Assembly: GCA_039198765.1 (NCBI GenBank)
Contig: JBCCTF010000008.1
Location: forward strand, 1-44,058
Direction of reading: 5' to 3'
From: Parvularcula sp039198765
GTDB taxonomy: Bacteria > Pseudomonadota > Alphaproteobacteria > Caulobacterales > Parvularculaceae
DNA: 44,058 nt
A program made the position numbers and the translations under genes. Below, in pieces: positions 15,778 to 24,665 of the stretch (position 1 is the first letter of the stretch; each line of letters opens with the position of its first letter). The notes under the pieces were generated by a model. That model was not told where the DNA came from. It saw only the letters and a list, made by a program, of their open reading frames with translations, and did not search any database.

Positions 15778-17142
15778 ATGGACGAGACCGACCAACCACA
15801 GGACCCTGTTCCCTCGGCGCTGCTCCCAACAGGGAACGGCGAACCAAGTTACGGCTCGTCCCCGCTGAAGTTCGTGGGCGAGCGGCAATTGCTGCTCAAC
15901 GAAGCCCATGCGCGTCCGCCGGTCGACATCCCGATCAAGTCGTCTGTCACCAGGCTGATGATGACTGCCCCTGCGGGCACAGATGGCAACGACCCGGCCT
16001 TTGAGCACCTCCAACGGATGTGCAGCGAGACCTCCTGCCCCGTTCCCGCCAAGCAGGCGAAGCACCACGTTTTCGAGACGGGCTCCCTCCGCATCGTGTG
16101 GGAGCGACATACGGAGTTTTACTCGCTCACCTTCATCAGGCCTGAGCTTGGCGATGCGCTGTTCAGCGAGACGGCACTGGGCAACGTTCCGCCGCAATGG
16201 TTGGCGGAGCAGCCGGGCGAAGTCCTCTCGGCGACCCACCTCGTGGTCCTGCCCGTTACGGTGTATGAAGACGAATTCGAGATCGCGCGAAAAGCGTTCG
16301 GCCGTAACGACTTCACCGCTTCGAAAGCGACCAATGGCCCGGTCACCATCGCCAGCGATTTTCGTGCGCATGCGGATGGTTTCACACGGGTACTTGTGTT
16401 CGATCGAGGAACGGGAGACGGCTTCCGCGGCCGCCTGGTGCAGCGGCTTTTGGAAATCGACGCCTACCGCCTCGCCGCGTTGATGGCGCTGCCGGTGGCG
16501 CGGAAGCTGACCATCGACCTCAACGGCCTCGAACGACGGCTGGAGGAGATCATCCACCGGCTCGCCTCGAAGCCGGAGATGGGCGTTGATCGGCAATTGC
16601 TCGATGACCTCTCCGAGATTGCCGGCACCATCGAAGAACTGGAGCAGGAGACCCATTTCCGCCTCTCGGCCAGCGCAGCATACTACAGGATCGTCCTCGA
16701 GCGGGTAGACCGTCTCCGCGAAGAACGGATCGATGGGCGCCAACGCATCGGGATGTTCATGGAGCGGCGGCTGGGGCCGGCTATGCGCACTTGCGAGGCG
16801 ACGGAGCGGCGCTTGCAGAACCTCGCCAACCGGACGAGCCGGGCTGCACAACTCCTCCGTACACGGGTCAATGTGGCGGTGGAGGAAGGCAACAAAAGTC
16901 TGCTCGAAAGCCTCAACAAACGCTCTGAAGCGCAGCTACGCCTGCAGCAAACTGTGGAAGGGCTTTCGGCTGTTGCCCTGACCTACTACGCCGTCGGCTT
17001 GGTGTCTTATATGGCGAGCGCTGCTGTGGATGCTGGGCTGGACGTGCCGAAGAACCTGATCGTCGGCCTCTCCGTGCCGATCCTGGCGGCCCTCACCCTC
17101 CTTGGGCTGAAGCGGATGCGGGATAACCTCCACAAGGGCTAG
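15778..17142 (+). CDS. DUF3422 membrane-anchored protein
   Basis: A 454-residue protein of the DUF3422 family, common in alphaproteobacteria. Features seen are the N-terminal NEAHARPPVDI motif, a beta-rich part (LRIVWERHTEFYSLTFIRP), an extended helical region (about 240-385, with E/R/L-rich coiled coil) and two transmembrane helices at the C-terminus (about 395-420 and 425-443, ending in a short basic tail). The topology suggests a cytoplasmic domain anchored at the inner membrane. The biochemical role is not established. ATG 15778 is chosen because it begins just ahead of the conserved N-terminal part; the frame is open further upstream but overlaps the VOC gene. It lies between fabB and fabI in the same direction. 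Confidence 0.88.
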   Translation: MDETDQPQDPVPSALLPTGNGEPSYGSSPLKFVGERQLLLNEAHARPPVDIPIKSSVTRLMMTAPAGTDGNDPAFEHLQRMCSETSCPVPAKQAKHHVFETGSLRIVWERHTEFYSLTFIRPELGDALFSETALGNVPPQWLAEQPGEVLSATHLVVLPVTVYEDEFEIARKAFGRNDFTASKATNGPVTIASDFRAHADGFTRVLVFDRGTGDGFRGRLVQRLLEIDAYRLAALMALPVARKLTIDLNGLERRLEEIIHRLASKPEMGVDRQLLDDLSEIAGTIEELEQETHFRLSASAAYYRIVLERVDRLREERIDGRQRIGMFMERRLGPAMRTCEATERRLQNLANRTSRAAQLLRTRVNVAVEEGNKSLLESLNKRSEAQLRLQQTVEGLSAVALTYYAVGLVSYMASAAVDAGLDVPKNLIVGLSVPILAALTLLGLKRMRDNLHKG

Positions 17143-17221
17143 CGCGTAGGGACACGCCCCACCCTTGGAAAGCAGGAGCAACCGGGCTAGCGGGGGCGCT
17201 GCTGTTTCGAGGAGATGACCC

Positions 17222-18040
17222 ATGGCCGACGACAACACCCTGCCCGCTGGCGACCTGATGAAGGGCCGCCGCGTCGTGATCATGGGCGTGGCGAACAAGA
17301 ACTCCATCGCCTGGTCCATCGCCCAACAGCTCGCCGCCCAGGGTGCTGAGCTGGCGTTCACCTACATCGAAGCGATGGAAAAGCGCGTCCGCCCCCTCGC
17401 CGAAGAGCTGGGTGTGAAGCTGATGATCCACTGCGACGTGACCTCGGACGAGAGCATGGAAGCGGCCTTTGGTCAGATCCAATCCGAGTGGGGCGAGCTG
17501 CACGGCCTGGTCCATGCCATTGCGTTCTCCGACAAGGATGAGCTGCGCGGCAGCTTCGTGGAGAACACCACGCGCGAAAACTTCGCGCGGTCGATGGATA
17601 TCTCGGCGTTCAGCTTCGTCGATGCTGCCCGTCGCGCGGCGCCGATGATGGCGCCCGGCGGATCGATGGTCACCCTCACCTATCTCGGCTCTGAGCGCGT
17701 GATCCCCAGCTACAACGTGATGGGCGTGGCGAAAGCGGCGCTGGAAGCCTCCACCCGCTACATTGCCCGGGACCTGGGGCCAAAGGGCATCCGCGTGAAC
17801 GCGATCTCGGCTGGCGCGATCAAAACCCTGTCCCTCGGCGGCATCCAAGGCGGACGCACCCTCCTCTCCGAAGGCCGCAAGTGGGCACCCCTGCGCGAGG
17901 ACACCGACCCGGCAGGCGTCGCCGGATGCTCCTTGTACCTCCTATCGGACCTCGGCAAATCCATCACCGGCGAAGTCCTCCACGTCGACGCAGGCTTCCA
18001 CATTGTCGGCTTCCCTGATGAGGATGGCGGCGAGGAGTAG
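17222..18040 (+). CDS. fabI: Enoyl-ACP reductase I (NADH)
   Basis: FabI reduces the trans-2-enoyl-ACP in the last step of each fatty-acid elongation cycle. The 272-residue SDR has the divergent cofactor start IMGVANKNSIAWSIAQQL and the FabI-type active site: Y154 and Y164 (in IPSYNVMGVAKAALE), and K171, matching Y146, Y156 and K163 of E. coli. The following NAISAGAIKTLSLGGI loop is the substrate-binding flap. ATG 17222 has GAGGAG 8 bases upstream. It completes a fabA-fabB-fabI cluster; FabI is the target of triclosan-type inhibitors. Confidence 0.96.
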   Translation: MADDNTLPAGDLMKGRRVVIMGVANKNSIAWSIAQQLAAQGAELAFTYIEAMEKRVRPLAEELGVKLMIHCDVTSDESMEAAFGQIQSEWGELHGLVHAIAFSDKDELRGSFVENTTRENFARSMDISAFSFVDAARRAAPMMAPGGSMVTLTYLGSERVIPSYNVMGVAKAALEASTRYIARDLGPKGIRVNAISAGAIKTLSLGGIQGGRTLLSEGRKWAPLREDTDPAGVAGCSLYLLSDLGKSITGEVLHVDAGFHIVGFPDEDGGEE

Positions 18041-18053
18041 CGCACGGCCGTCA

Positions 18054-18082
18054 TCCCGGATTTGCGAAGCGTATATCCGGGA
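18054..18082. repeat. REP-like palindrome after fabI
   Basis: An 8-bp inverted repeat TCCCGGAT/ATCCGGGA (18054-18061 and 18075-18082) with a 13-base loop beginning TTGCGAAGC. The sequence 'CATCCCGGATTTGCGAAGC' is a well-known type of small palindromic repeat spread through alphaproteobacterial genomes. Only one copy was noticed in the window. Confidence 0.6.
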
Positions 18083-18106
18083 CCCATGGCCCGAGTGGGG
18101 TGCTCC

Positions 18107-18131
18107 GTAGACTTCCTTTACTGAAGTCTAC
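18107..18131. other. Perfect hairpin downstream of fabI
   Basis: A perfect 9-bp inverted repeat (GTAGACTTC at 18107-18115 and GAAGTCTAC at 18123-18131) with a 7-base loop. There is no T-run on either side, so it is not a canonical terminator. It lies between the convergent ends of fabI and a small membrane protein gene and may mark the ends of their transcripts. Confidence 0.5.
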
Positions 18132-18145
18132 CTGAACCGATGAAC

Positions 18146-18577
18146 CTAACGTCCGCGCCGCGCCCCTACGAATCTGACGAGGGCGATAATGGCACTCACG
18201 ACTACTGCGAGAAAGATGGTGGCGTAGGATCCCGCTTGACCGAGCCATGTACTCACAACGATTTCGTTAGACGTATGCCCAAGATCGAGGTGCGTGAAGA
18301 TCAGCCAAGCACCTACCGTCGCGAACAGCATAGAACCGATCGAAAGGACAACGGCCAGACAGAGCCCCGGCATGATCCGCCACCTGACTTCCCAAAAACC
18401 GAGAATGACCGCCAACAACCCGATCATTTGAGCATAACCAAGTGTGCCTGCTGCCACGACTGGATCGCCGCGTCCGCCGTTCAGCTTGATCCAAAGCAAT
18501 CCAATTCCCATTACTCCAACGTAGAAAATCAGTGTACGCGCCCTACCCCGCCACACGCGCCAAGACGACCCCGGCAA
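18146..18577 (-). CDS. Four-helix small membrane protein
   Basis: A protein of up to 143 residues with four hydrophobic segments (about 17-30, 41-62, 68-92 and 116-137) and short polar loops; it ends in FVGARRGR, a positive cytoplasmic tail. I do not recognise the family. Its 5' end overlaps the end of the DUF4149 gene by about 35 bases in another frame, and the start is uncertain: TTG at 18577 or GTG at 18556, both without a clear ribosome site. Overlap of this kind suggests translational coupling with the upstream gene. Confidence 0.6.
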   Translation of the reverse strand: MPGSSWRVWRGRARTLIFYVGVMGIGLLWIKLNGGRGDPVVAAGTLGYAQMIGLLAVILGFWEVRWRIMPGLCLAVVLSIGSMLFATVGAWLIFTHLDLGHTSNEIVVSTWLGQAGSYATIFLAVVVSAIIALVRFVGARRGR

Positions 18578-18974
18578 TCACCAGCTGAACCATATTGATC
18601 ACCACCGTTGCACGGTGGCCGCGTTTGAACTTTGCGGCGGCTTCCTGGTCGCCTTCGTCCATTTCCAAATCGCGCCAGGCGTTGATTTTCGGCACCATCA
18701 CATCGCGAACATAGAACGTGGACAGACTAATCGCGCCGAGGCCGAGGGCCTGGGCGGGCTCTCCCCAACTGGCAAACGCGGCGAGGCCTGCTGTGATGAT
18801 CAGGAACAGATAATAGCGCGGGAACAGTGCACGGAGGAACAGGCTTGCCTGATCACCATCCAGCACACGGAACACCAGCGGCGCGACGACCGCTGGGAAG
18901 AATACGATGCTCCCAAACACGCACGCGGTCAGCAGGTTGCGGATGACCTCTTGAGTGAGCTCCATCTTATCCAT
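18543..18974 (-). CDS. DUF4149 (TMEM205-like) membrane protein
   Basis: A 143-residue protein with four transmembrane helices. It has the pattern of DUF4149/TMEM205-like proteins: a helix with FGSIVFFPAVVAPLVF near residue 20, a YYLFLIITAGLAAF helix, a polar NAWRDLE segment and a final FKRGHRATVVINMVQLVIAGVV helix. It is an inner-membrane protein of unknown function. It begins 8 bases inside the end of the SDR gene (stop at 18967), so the two are coupled, and it overlaps the next membrane-protein gene as well. Confidence 0.8.
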   Translation of the reverse strand: MDKMELTQEVIRNLLTACVFGSIVFFPAVVAPLVFRVLDGDQASLFLRALFPRYYLFLIITAGLAAFASWGEPAQALGLGAISLSTFYVRDVMVPKINAWRDLEMDEGDQEAAAKFKRGHRATVVINMVQLVIAGVVLARVAG

Positions 18975-19725
18975 TCCTCACAATATTGAAGGACCCAAAC
19001 GCCTGGCACGTCGGCATCACCTCCACCCGGTTGATGTTCACGTGCGCAGGCAGCGCCAGCACGTTCTCAATCACCTGGGCAATGTTATCCGCCGTTAGAC
19101 GTTCCGTCCCCTGATAAACCGCCGCAGCCTTGTCCTTATCACCCTCAAACCGAACCTCAGAGAACTCTGTCTCCGTCAGCCCAGGCTCCACAGACGTCAC
19201 CCGCACCGCACTCCCCACAATATCAGCGCGCAGGTTGAGGGAGAACTGCGTCACGAACGCCTTGGTCGCCCCGTAGGCATTGCCGCCCGGGTAGGGGTAT
19301 GATCCGGCCACAGACGAAATGTTGATGACGTCTGCACGCGTCAGCGGCTTCATCCGCGGCAGCAAAGCGCGGGTCAAATGCACCAGCCCGCGAATATTCG
19401 TGTCGATCATCCGGTCCCAGTGATCGAGGTCCGCTGCATCTGCCCCCGCAAGACCCAGCGCCAGTCCAGCATTGTTGACCAGAATGTCCGGCGTCTCCGC
19501 CAGCCCGTCGGCAAATGCCTTCACCGCGGCGGTGTCCGTCATGTCGAGAACCGCCGTTTCGCAAGCAGGACCCAATCGCTCACGCAGCGCCTCAAGGCGC
19601 TCCGCTCGCCGTCCTGTTCCGATGACATGAGCACCCCCCTGGACCAGCCGAGCGGCGGTCGCCTCACCAATGCCGGAGGTCACGCCGGTAACCAGCGCGC
19701 GGCGCCCTGAAAACGGCCCGCTCAC
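18967..19725 (-). CDS. SDR oxidoreductase, YdfG-like
   Basis: A 252-residue short-chain dehydrogenase with the TGVTSGIG cofactor loop (residues 14-21), an RR pair after beta-2 (GTGRRAERLEALRE) that favours NADP, the NNAG motif, a catalytic serine in NISSVAGSYPYPGG, and the Y-GAT-K pair. The C-terminal part, with EVMPTCQAFGSFNI, resembles YdfG, an NADP-dependent 3-hydroxy acid (serine/allothreonine) dehydrogenase. The exact substrate is inferred from resemblance. It is first in a three-gene coupled unit with the two small membrane proteins. Confidence 0.9.
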   Translation of the reverse strand: MSGPFSGRRALVTGVTSGIGEATAARLVQGGAHVIGTGRRAERLEALRERLGPACETAVLDMTDTAAVKAFADGLAETPDILVNNAGLALGLAGADAADLDHWDRMIDTNIRGLVHLTRALLPRMKPLTRADVINISSVAGSYPYPGGNAYGATKAFVTQFSLNLRADIVGSAVRVTSVEPGLTETEFSEVRFEGDKDKAAAVYQGTERLTADNIAQVIENVLALPAHVNINRVEVMPTCQAFGSFNIVRNG

Positions 19726-19794
19726 TGGGAAACCTCACCCGCACGGGTTGTTTTGTCACGCTTCAATGTCAATGTGTTAACCATGGAAGTTTTC

Positions 19795-20970
19795 ATGCGC
19801 ATTCTGCTTTTCATCCCGCGGCTTTTGGGCCGTTTGTTCGGACGTTCCAATGCTTTGCGCAAGGCGACAGGAAACCTCGTCGCGGAAGCCGTGGAAACCC
19901 AGAAAACCGAAGCGTCGAAACGCATCGAGCTGGCCCCCCACCGGCCGTACACATTTCTGTTCCGAGAGCTGGGGCGCCCGCGGCTTGAAGTCGTCTCCGC
20001 ATCCAACTTCGACCTCGACAGAGCGCGCGAGATGGTCACCCATGCGGAGACTTATTTCCGGGTACCATTCAGCCTCTTCCCGCCAGGCTCGCTCTTCTAT
20101 GAAGAAGTGGAGCGGGCAGAACTCGAGGCCTCTCTAGGCCTAGGCGGCGGCAGCGAGGACAGCGAGTTCGTGGTTTGGTCGTCGGAGTTCCGTAAGGTCC
20201 TGAACGACAACGCGCGCCGTCTTTTGCTCTGGTACACGCCGATCATCGCGCTGATTTCGTCAGCGATCGGTGTTGGTATTCAAGGCATGTTGCCAACCGA
20301 GACGGTGGCACTTCCGCTGATCGGGGAACAATCAGCCCAGATTGCGGCTTGGCCGATTGGCGCTTTTGTCGGCCTGATCATCCTGATGCTGCTTTATCAG
20401 TGGCCGTACAAATTCGCTCAACAGCGGAACCTGCTCGGCTTCGACAACACGATCACCAGCCGGTTCTCCCAGCTCAACCAGAACTTCCAGGTCGCCAAAC
20501 GCCAGGCGCTGAACGTTGAGCGCAACAAGCGCATGAACCAGGTGGAAGAGCTGAAGGAAGAGGCGGCGATCTGGACCCTGGCCTACCACTGGCTGGCGCA
20601 GCGCCTCTTGCTGTCAGAGCGGTTGGTGCGCAACCAGATGTACCAGGCGAACCGGAACGCAACGCTTTATTCCGCAGGCGGATTTATCCTGACGTTTGGC
20701 ATTCTCGCGCTCGGCGGCTTCGTCTCAGCAAACTTGTTCCCTGACCGCGCGCTCGAGGAATTGCTGCTCGCCTTCGGCTCAGGCCTCGTCTTCGCGATCA
20801 GTGGCTATGGCGCTGCCATGGCAGGTGTCGCCGGCGAGACCCGCCGCGTGCTCGAAGACAACGAGTGGTTCCGGTTCGAGCGGATCGAGCTTGACCGCGC
20901 GATCGCAGAACACGTCGGCGAAGACAAGCTGCAGATCATCACCTTCCGCGATCGCAATCGGCTCGAATAG
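19795..20970 (+). CDS. Four-helix membrane protein of unknown family
   Basis: A 391-residue protein. An amphipathic, basic N-terminus (MRILLFIPRLLGRLFGR) precedes a cytoplasmic region, then two transmembrane helices (about 145-165 and 178-200), a helical coiled-coil linker rich in Gln, Arg and Glu (210-270), and two more helices (about 293-312 and 320-345). A final charged segment ends the protein. I know no family for it. ATG 19795 is chosen because GGAAG lies 5 bases upstream; ATG 19783 and TTG 19753 are in frame but have no ribosome site. It is divergent from the SDR gene and convergent with liuD, 9 bases apart. Confidence 0.75.
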   Translation: MRILLFIPRLLGRLFGRSNALRKATGNLVAEAVETQKTEASKRIELAPHRPYTFLFRELGRPRLEVVSASNFDLDRAREMVTHAETYFRVPFSLFPPGSLFYEEVERAELEASLGLGGGSEDSEFVVWSSEFRKVLNDNARRLLLWYTPIIALISSAIGVGIQGMLPTETVALPLIGEQSAQIAAWPIGAFVGLIILMLLYQWPYKFAQQRNLLGFDNTITSRFSQLNQNFQVAKRQALNVERNKRMNQVEELKEEAAIWTLAYHWLAQRLLLSERLVRNQMYQANRNATLYSAGGFILTFGILALGGFVSANLFPDRALEELLLAFGSGLVFAISGYGAAMAGVAGETRRVLEDNEWFRFERIELDRAIAEHVGEDKLQIITFRDRNRLE

Positions 20971-20979
20971 CAGCGAACG

Positions 20980-22977
20980 CTACTCAGTCGACAGATCAAG
21001 CAGCTTCGCACCCTTGGGTGCGCTGTCCCCTTGCTGGAAGTGCACCGCGGTCACCTCGCCCGCCGCGGGCGCTTTGATCACCGTCTCCATCTTCATGGCC
21101 TCGAGGGTTACCAGCACATCGCCAGCCTCAACCCGGTCGCCGGCCACCACTTTGACACCCGTGACAGTCGCAGGCATCGGCGAGGACAGTGCTGCTTCAC
21201 CTGCCTCAGCCGCCCCTGCCGAGGCGAAGGGGTCGTAAAGCGTGAGCCATCGGACTCGGTCATCCGTGTAGAAACCGATTTCCGACTCGCCGCGCCAGAA
21301 GCAGCTTGCGATTGCGTATGTCTCATCACCCAGCGATACCGATAGCGTCTGGTCAACGCCGTCACCTTGCTCGCGCACTGTGGTTCGTACAGTCAGATGA
21401 TAGGTCTCGTCGTCGACCTGAGCTCGCCCGGCAATCCCGTTCAACTCGATCCGTACCGAGACGGGTTTATCAGAACCTTCGAAAGTGACAACACCCACAG
21501 AAGGTCCATTGAGGCGGAAGCCTAGGCCCACCTCGCCTGCCTTCCACCCGTGCTGACCTCTGGCCTTAAGATATGAAAATGCACCGAGAATGTAGTCCGT
21601 ATCTGTTGGCTCCTCGATCCCATCGAGCGGGTGGTCCGTCAGAAACTTCGTGGACGGAGGAGCGGCGACGAATTCCTCATGTCGCAAGATTTGGACAAGT
21701 TGATCGCGGTTCGTCTCGAGCCCATCGATCACAGCGTGGCTCAAATGCTCGGCGAGCGAAAGGCTGGCCTCGCTTCTCGTCTCTGCACGGACGATCACCT
21801 TAGCGATCATCGGGTCGTAGAACGGCGTGATCTCCGAGCCTGCCTCAACGCCGGTGTCAACGCGTAGAGCGACGTCCTGCACTGTGAGATGCGTGCCCAC
21901 AGCGAAGTCCTGCAAGCGGCCAACTTGGGGAAGGTAATTCTGCGAGGGGTCCTCCGCATACAGACGGGCCTCCATCGCATGGCCTTTTGCTTGGATGTCG
22001 TCTTGCTGCAAGGGCAGCGGCTCGCCTGCTGCAACGCGAAGCTGCCACTCGACAAGATCGAGCCCCGTGATTTCCTCCGTGACCGGATGTTCGACCTGAA
22101 GCCGAGTGTTCATCTCCATGAAGAAGACACCGTCTGCGCCGTCGTAGAGGAACTCCACCGTTCCCGCGCCAACGTAGTCGACCTTGCGCGCGGCATCGAC
22201 CGCAGCCTTATGCAGCGCTGCCCGCGTATCGTCGTGGATATTCGGAGCCGGCGCCTCTTCGACCACCTTCTGGTACCGTCTTTGAACGGAGCAGTCGCGC
22301 TCGAAGAGATGCACAACACTGCCGTGGCTATCGCCAAAGACTTGCACCTCAACGTGGCGCGGTGCGCTGAGGAATTTCTCAACGATGAACCGATCATCGC
22401 CGAAGGCAGACATTGCCTCACGCTTCGCGCTTTCGAGCTCGGCTTCGAGATCCTCAGCACGCTGAACAATCCGCATACCCTTACCGCCGCCCCCAGCGGC
22501 TGCCTTGAGAAGCACAGGGTAGCCGATACGGTCGGCCTCAGCCTTAAAAACGTCCGTAGACTGCTCTTCGCCTTGATACCCGGGCAGCATGGGCACGCCC
22601 GCTTCTGCCATCAGCTGTTTGGCGCGCGCTTTGGAGCCCATAGCTTCGATCGTGTGCGGTTTGGGGCCGATGAAGGCGATCCCTGCTTCGTCGCACGCTT
22701 TTGAGAAACGGGCATTCTCAGACAAAAAACCGTAGCCGGGGTGGATGGCTTCTGCGCCGGAAGCCTTGGCGATCTCGATGATTTTGTCCGCAAGCAGATA
22801 GCTTTCTGCAGCAGGCGGCGGGCCGAGGTGATGCGCTTCGTCCGCCATTTGAACATGCAGCGCGTGCGCATCGGCGTCGGAATAGACCGCAACCGTCCGT
22901 ATACCCATACGGCGGGCCGTCTTGATAACGCGGCAGGCGATTTCGCCCCTGTTGGCGATCAGGATTGTCTTGAACAT
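20980..22977 (-). CDS. liuD: Methylcrotonyl-CoA carboxylase, biotin carboxylase subunit
   Basis: This subunit carboxylates its own biotin with ATP and bicarbonate, for transfer to 3-methylcrotonyl-CoA in leucine breakdown. The 665-residue protein has the N-terminal ILIANRGEIACRVIKTARR, the ATP-grasp loop AAAGGGGKGMR near residue 160, the FLEMNTRLQVEHPVTEEITG segment and a C-terminal biotinyl domain with K629 in EAMKMET. Length is normal for MCC alpha or PCC alpha. The partner subunit, which starts upstream and ends 4 bases earlier, has MCC-type features; that decides in favour of methylcrotonyl-CoA. It is the last gene of a two-gene operon. Confidence 0.93.
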   Translation of the reverse strand: MFKTILIANRGEIACRVIKTARRMGIRTVAVYSDADAHALHVQMADEAHHLGPPPAAESYLLADKIIEIAKASGAEAIHPGYGFLSENARFSKACDEAGIAFIGPKPHTIEAMGSKARAKQLMAEAGVPMLPGYQGEEQSTDVFKAEADRIGYPVLLKAAAGGGGKGMRIVQRAEDLEAELESAKREAMSAFGDDRFIVEKFLSAPRHVEVQVFGDSHGSVVHLFERDCSVQRRYQKVVEEAPAPNIHDDTRAALHKAAVDAARKVDYVGAGTVEFLYDGADGVFFMEMNTRLQVEHPVTEEITGLDLVEWQLRVAAGEPLPLQQDDIQAKGHAMEARLYAEDPSQNYLPQVGRLQDFAVGTHLTVQDVALRVDTGVEAGSEITPFYDPMIAKVIVRAETRSEASLSLAEHLSHAVIDGLETNRDQLVQILRHEEFVAAPPSTKFLTDHPLDGIEEPTDTDYILGAFSYLKARGQHGWKAGEVGLGFRLNGPSVGVVTFEGSDKPVSVRIELNGIAGRAQVDDETYHLTVRTTVREQGDGVDQTLSVSLGDETYAIASCFWRGESEIGFYTDDRVRWLTLYDPFASAGAAEAGEAALSSPMPATVTGVKVVAGDRVEAGDVLVTLEAMKMETVIKAPAAGEVTAVHFQQGDSAPKGAKLLDLSTE

Positions 22978-22981
22978 CGGC

Positions 22982-24580
22982 CTACATCCTAAAGACGCCG
23001 AAGCGTGTGTCTTCGATCGGAGCGTTCAGCGCAGCGCGGAGGGACATCGCCACCACCTGGCGGGTGTCCGCGGGGTCGATGATACCGTCGTCCCAAAGGC
23101 GTGCGGTGGAGTAGTAGGGCGAGCCCTGCTCCTCAAACTGATCTTCGATCGGTTTCTTGAAGTCGGCACGCTCTTCGTCCGTCCACGTCTGACCTTTTGC
23201 GGCCATAGCGTCTTCTCGAACTGTCGCGAGAACGTTGGCGGCGGCCGAACCGCCCATGACAGAGATGCGGGCGTTGGGCCACATGAACAGGAACCGCGGC
23301 TGATAGGCTCGGCCGCACATGCCGTAGTTGCCTGCGCCGTAGGACCCGCCGACGATGACGGTGACCTTCGGCACGTTGGCGCAGGAGACAGCCGTCACCA
23401 TCTTCGCGCCGTGCTTGGCAATTCCTCCGTGTTCAGCATCTTTGCCGACCATGAAGCCAGTGATGTTCTGAAGGAACAAGAGCGGAATCTTCCGTGCGCA
23501 GCAGAGCTCAACGAAATGGGCTCCCTTCTGCGCACTTTCGGCGAACAGAACACCGTTGTTGCCGAGGATACCCACCGGCATGCCTTCGATCTCAGCAAAG
23601 CCGCAGACGAGGGTCTCGCCGTACCGGGCTTTGAACTCCGTGAACTGAGAACCATCGACGATACGGGCGATAATCTCTTTCACATCAAAGGGTTTGTACA
23701 GGTCTGCCTCTGCGCACCCGCGCAACTCGAATGATGGGTAGAGCGGAGCGTCAAACCCGGCACTATGCACATCGCTCTGGGGCAGTGTGCGGACAATCTC
23801 TCTCGCGATGGCGAGGGCATGGGCGTCGTTCTCAGCCAAATGGTCGGAGACGCCTGAGATGCGCGTGTGCACATCGCCGCCGCCCAAATCCTCCGCACTC
23901 ACCACTTCTGAGGTCGCCGCTTTCACCAGCGGTGGGCCCGCCAGGAAGATCGTGCCCTGGTTTTTGACGATCACCGTCTCGTCCGACATGGCCGGGACAT
24001 ACGCGCCGCCAGCGGTGGATGATCCGTGTACCACGGAGATTTGCGGGACACCCTTCGCGCTCATCTGCGCTTGATTATAGAAAATGCGGCCAAAATCGTC
24101 CTTATCCGGAAAGACCTCGTCCTGCATGGGCAAGAACGCGCCGCCGGACTCCACCAGGTAGATGCACGGCAGCTCATTTTCCTCAGCGATCTCTTGCGCG
24201 CGAAGGTGCTTCTTCACCGTCATCGGGTGGTAGGTACCGCCCTTCACCGTGGGGTCGTTCGCGGCGATCATGCACTGCCGCCCCTCGACCATGCCGATGC
24301 CCGCGATGATGCCCGCGCAGTGGATGTCGCCGGAATACATGCCGTTCGCCGCGAGCTGGCCCACCTCAAGAAAGTCCGAGCCCGGATCAATCAGCGCGTT
24401 CACCCGCTCCCGCGCCAGCATCTTGCCGCGCTTCTTGTGCCGCGCATTCCGCTCTGGCCCGCCGCCCTGGCGCGCCTCGGTCACCTTGGTGCGCAGCTCC
24501 TCGATCAGCGGCTCCATCTCGGCCAAGCGGCGACGAAACTCCGCGCTCGCGGTTTCAAGCTCGGTGGATAAAACAGGCAC
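22982..24580 (-). CDS. liuB: Methylcrotonyl-CoA carboxylase, carboxyltransferase subunit
   Basis: This subunit moves CO2 from biotin to 3-methylcrotonyl-CoA, making 3-methylglutaconyl-CoA. The 532-residue protein has MCC beta signatures: HKKRGKMLARERV, NDPTVKGGTYHPMTVKKHLR, GGAFLPMQDEVFPDKDDFGR, TAGGAYVPAMSDE, and IFLAGPPLVKAATSEVVS with the LGGGDVHTRISGVSDH stretch. This set is more specific to MCC than to propionyl-CoA carboxylase. The start is GTG at 24580, 8 bases after GAGGAA. It is divergent from the pentapeptide-repeat gene. Neighbouring liuA and the bkd genes support a leucine-pathway role. Confidence 0.94.
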   Translation of the reverse strand: MPVLSTELETASAEFRRRLAEMEPLIEELRTKVTEARQGGGPERNARHKKRGKMLARERVNALIDPGSDFLEVGQLAANGMYSGDIHCAGIIAGIGMVEGRQCMIAANDPTVKGGTYHPMTVKKHLRAQEIAEENELPCIYLVESGGAFLPMQDEVFPDKDDFGRIFYNQAQMSAKGVPQISVVHGSSTAGGAYVPAMSDETVIVKNQGTIFLAGPPLVKAATSEVVSAEDLGGGDVHTRISGVSDHLAENDAHALAIAREIVRTLPQSDVHSAGFDAPLYPSFELRGCAEADLYKPFDVKEIIARIVDGSQFTEFKARYGETLVCGFAEIEGMPVGILGNNGVLFAESAQKGAHFVELCCARKIPLLFLQNITGFMVGKDAEHGGIAKHGAKMVTAVSCANVPKVTVIVGGSYGAGNYGMCGRAYQPRFLFMWPNARISVMGGSAAANVLATVREDAMAAKGQTWTDEERADFKKPIEDQFEEQGSPYYSTARLWDDGIIDPADTRQVVAMSLRAALNAPIEDTRFGVFRM

Positions 24581-24603
24581 CGGCGTTTCCTCTGTTTAGC
24601 GTT

Positions 24604-24631
24604 TTGACGCGGAATGCCCGATCTCTCTAAG
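24604..24631 (+). promoter_or_regulatory. Candidate promoter of the pentapeptide-repeat gene
   Basis: TTGACGC at 24604-24610 is a perfect match to the alphaproteobacterial -35 box, and TCTAAG at 24626-24631, 16 bases past the TTGACG hexamer, can serve as -10. Transcription would start near 24638, about 28 bases before the ATG at 24666. The element lies in the 85-base divergent gap with liuB. Confidence 0.45.
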
Positions 24632-24665
24632 CTCGGCAACAGCTAGCGGCTGTGGAGCGGGCGGG

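Noticed and set aside
22922..23734. A long plus-strand frame across the liuD/liuB junction
   Set aside because: It is antisense to conserved liuB and liuD coding sequence and shows no recognisable motif.
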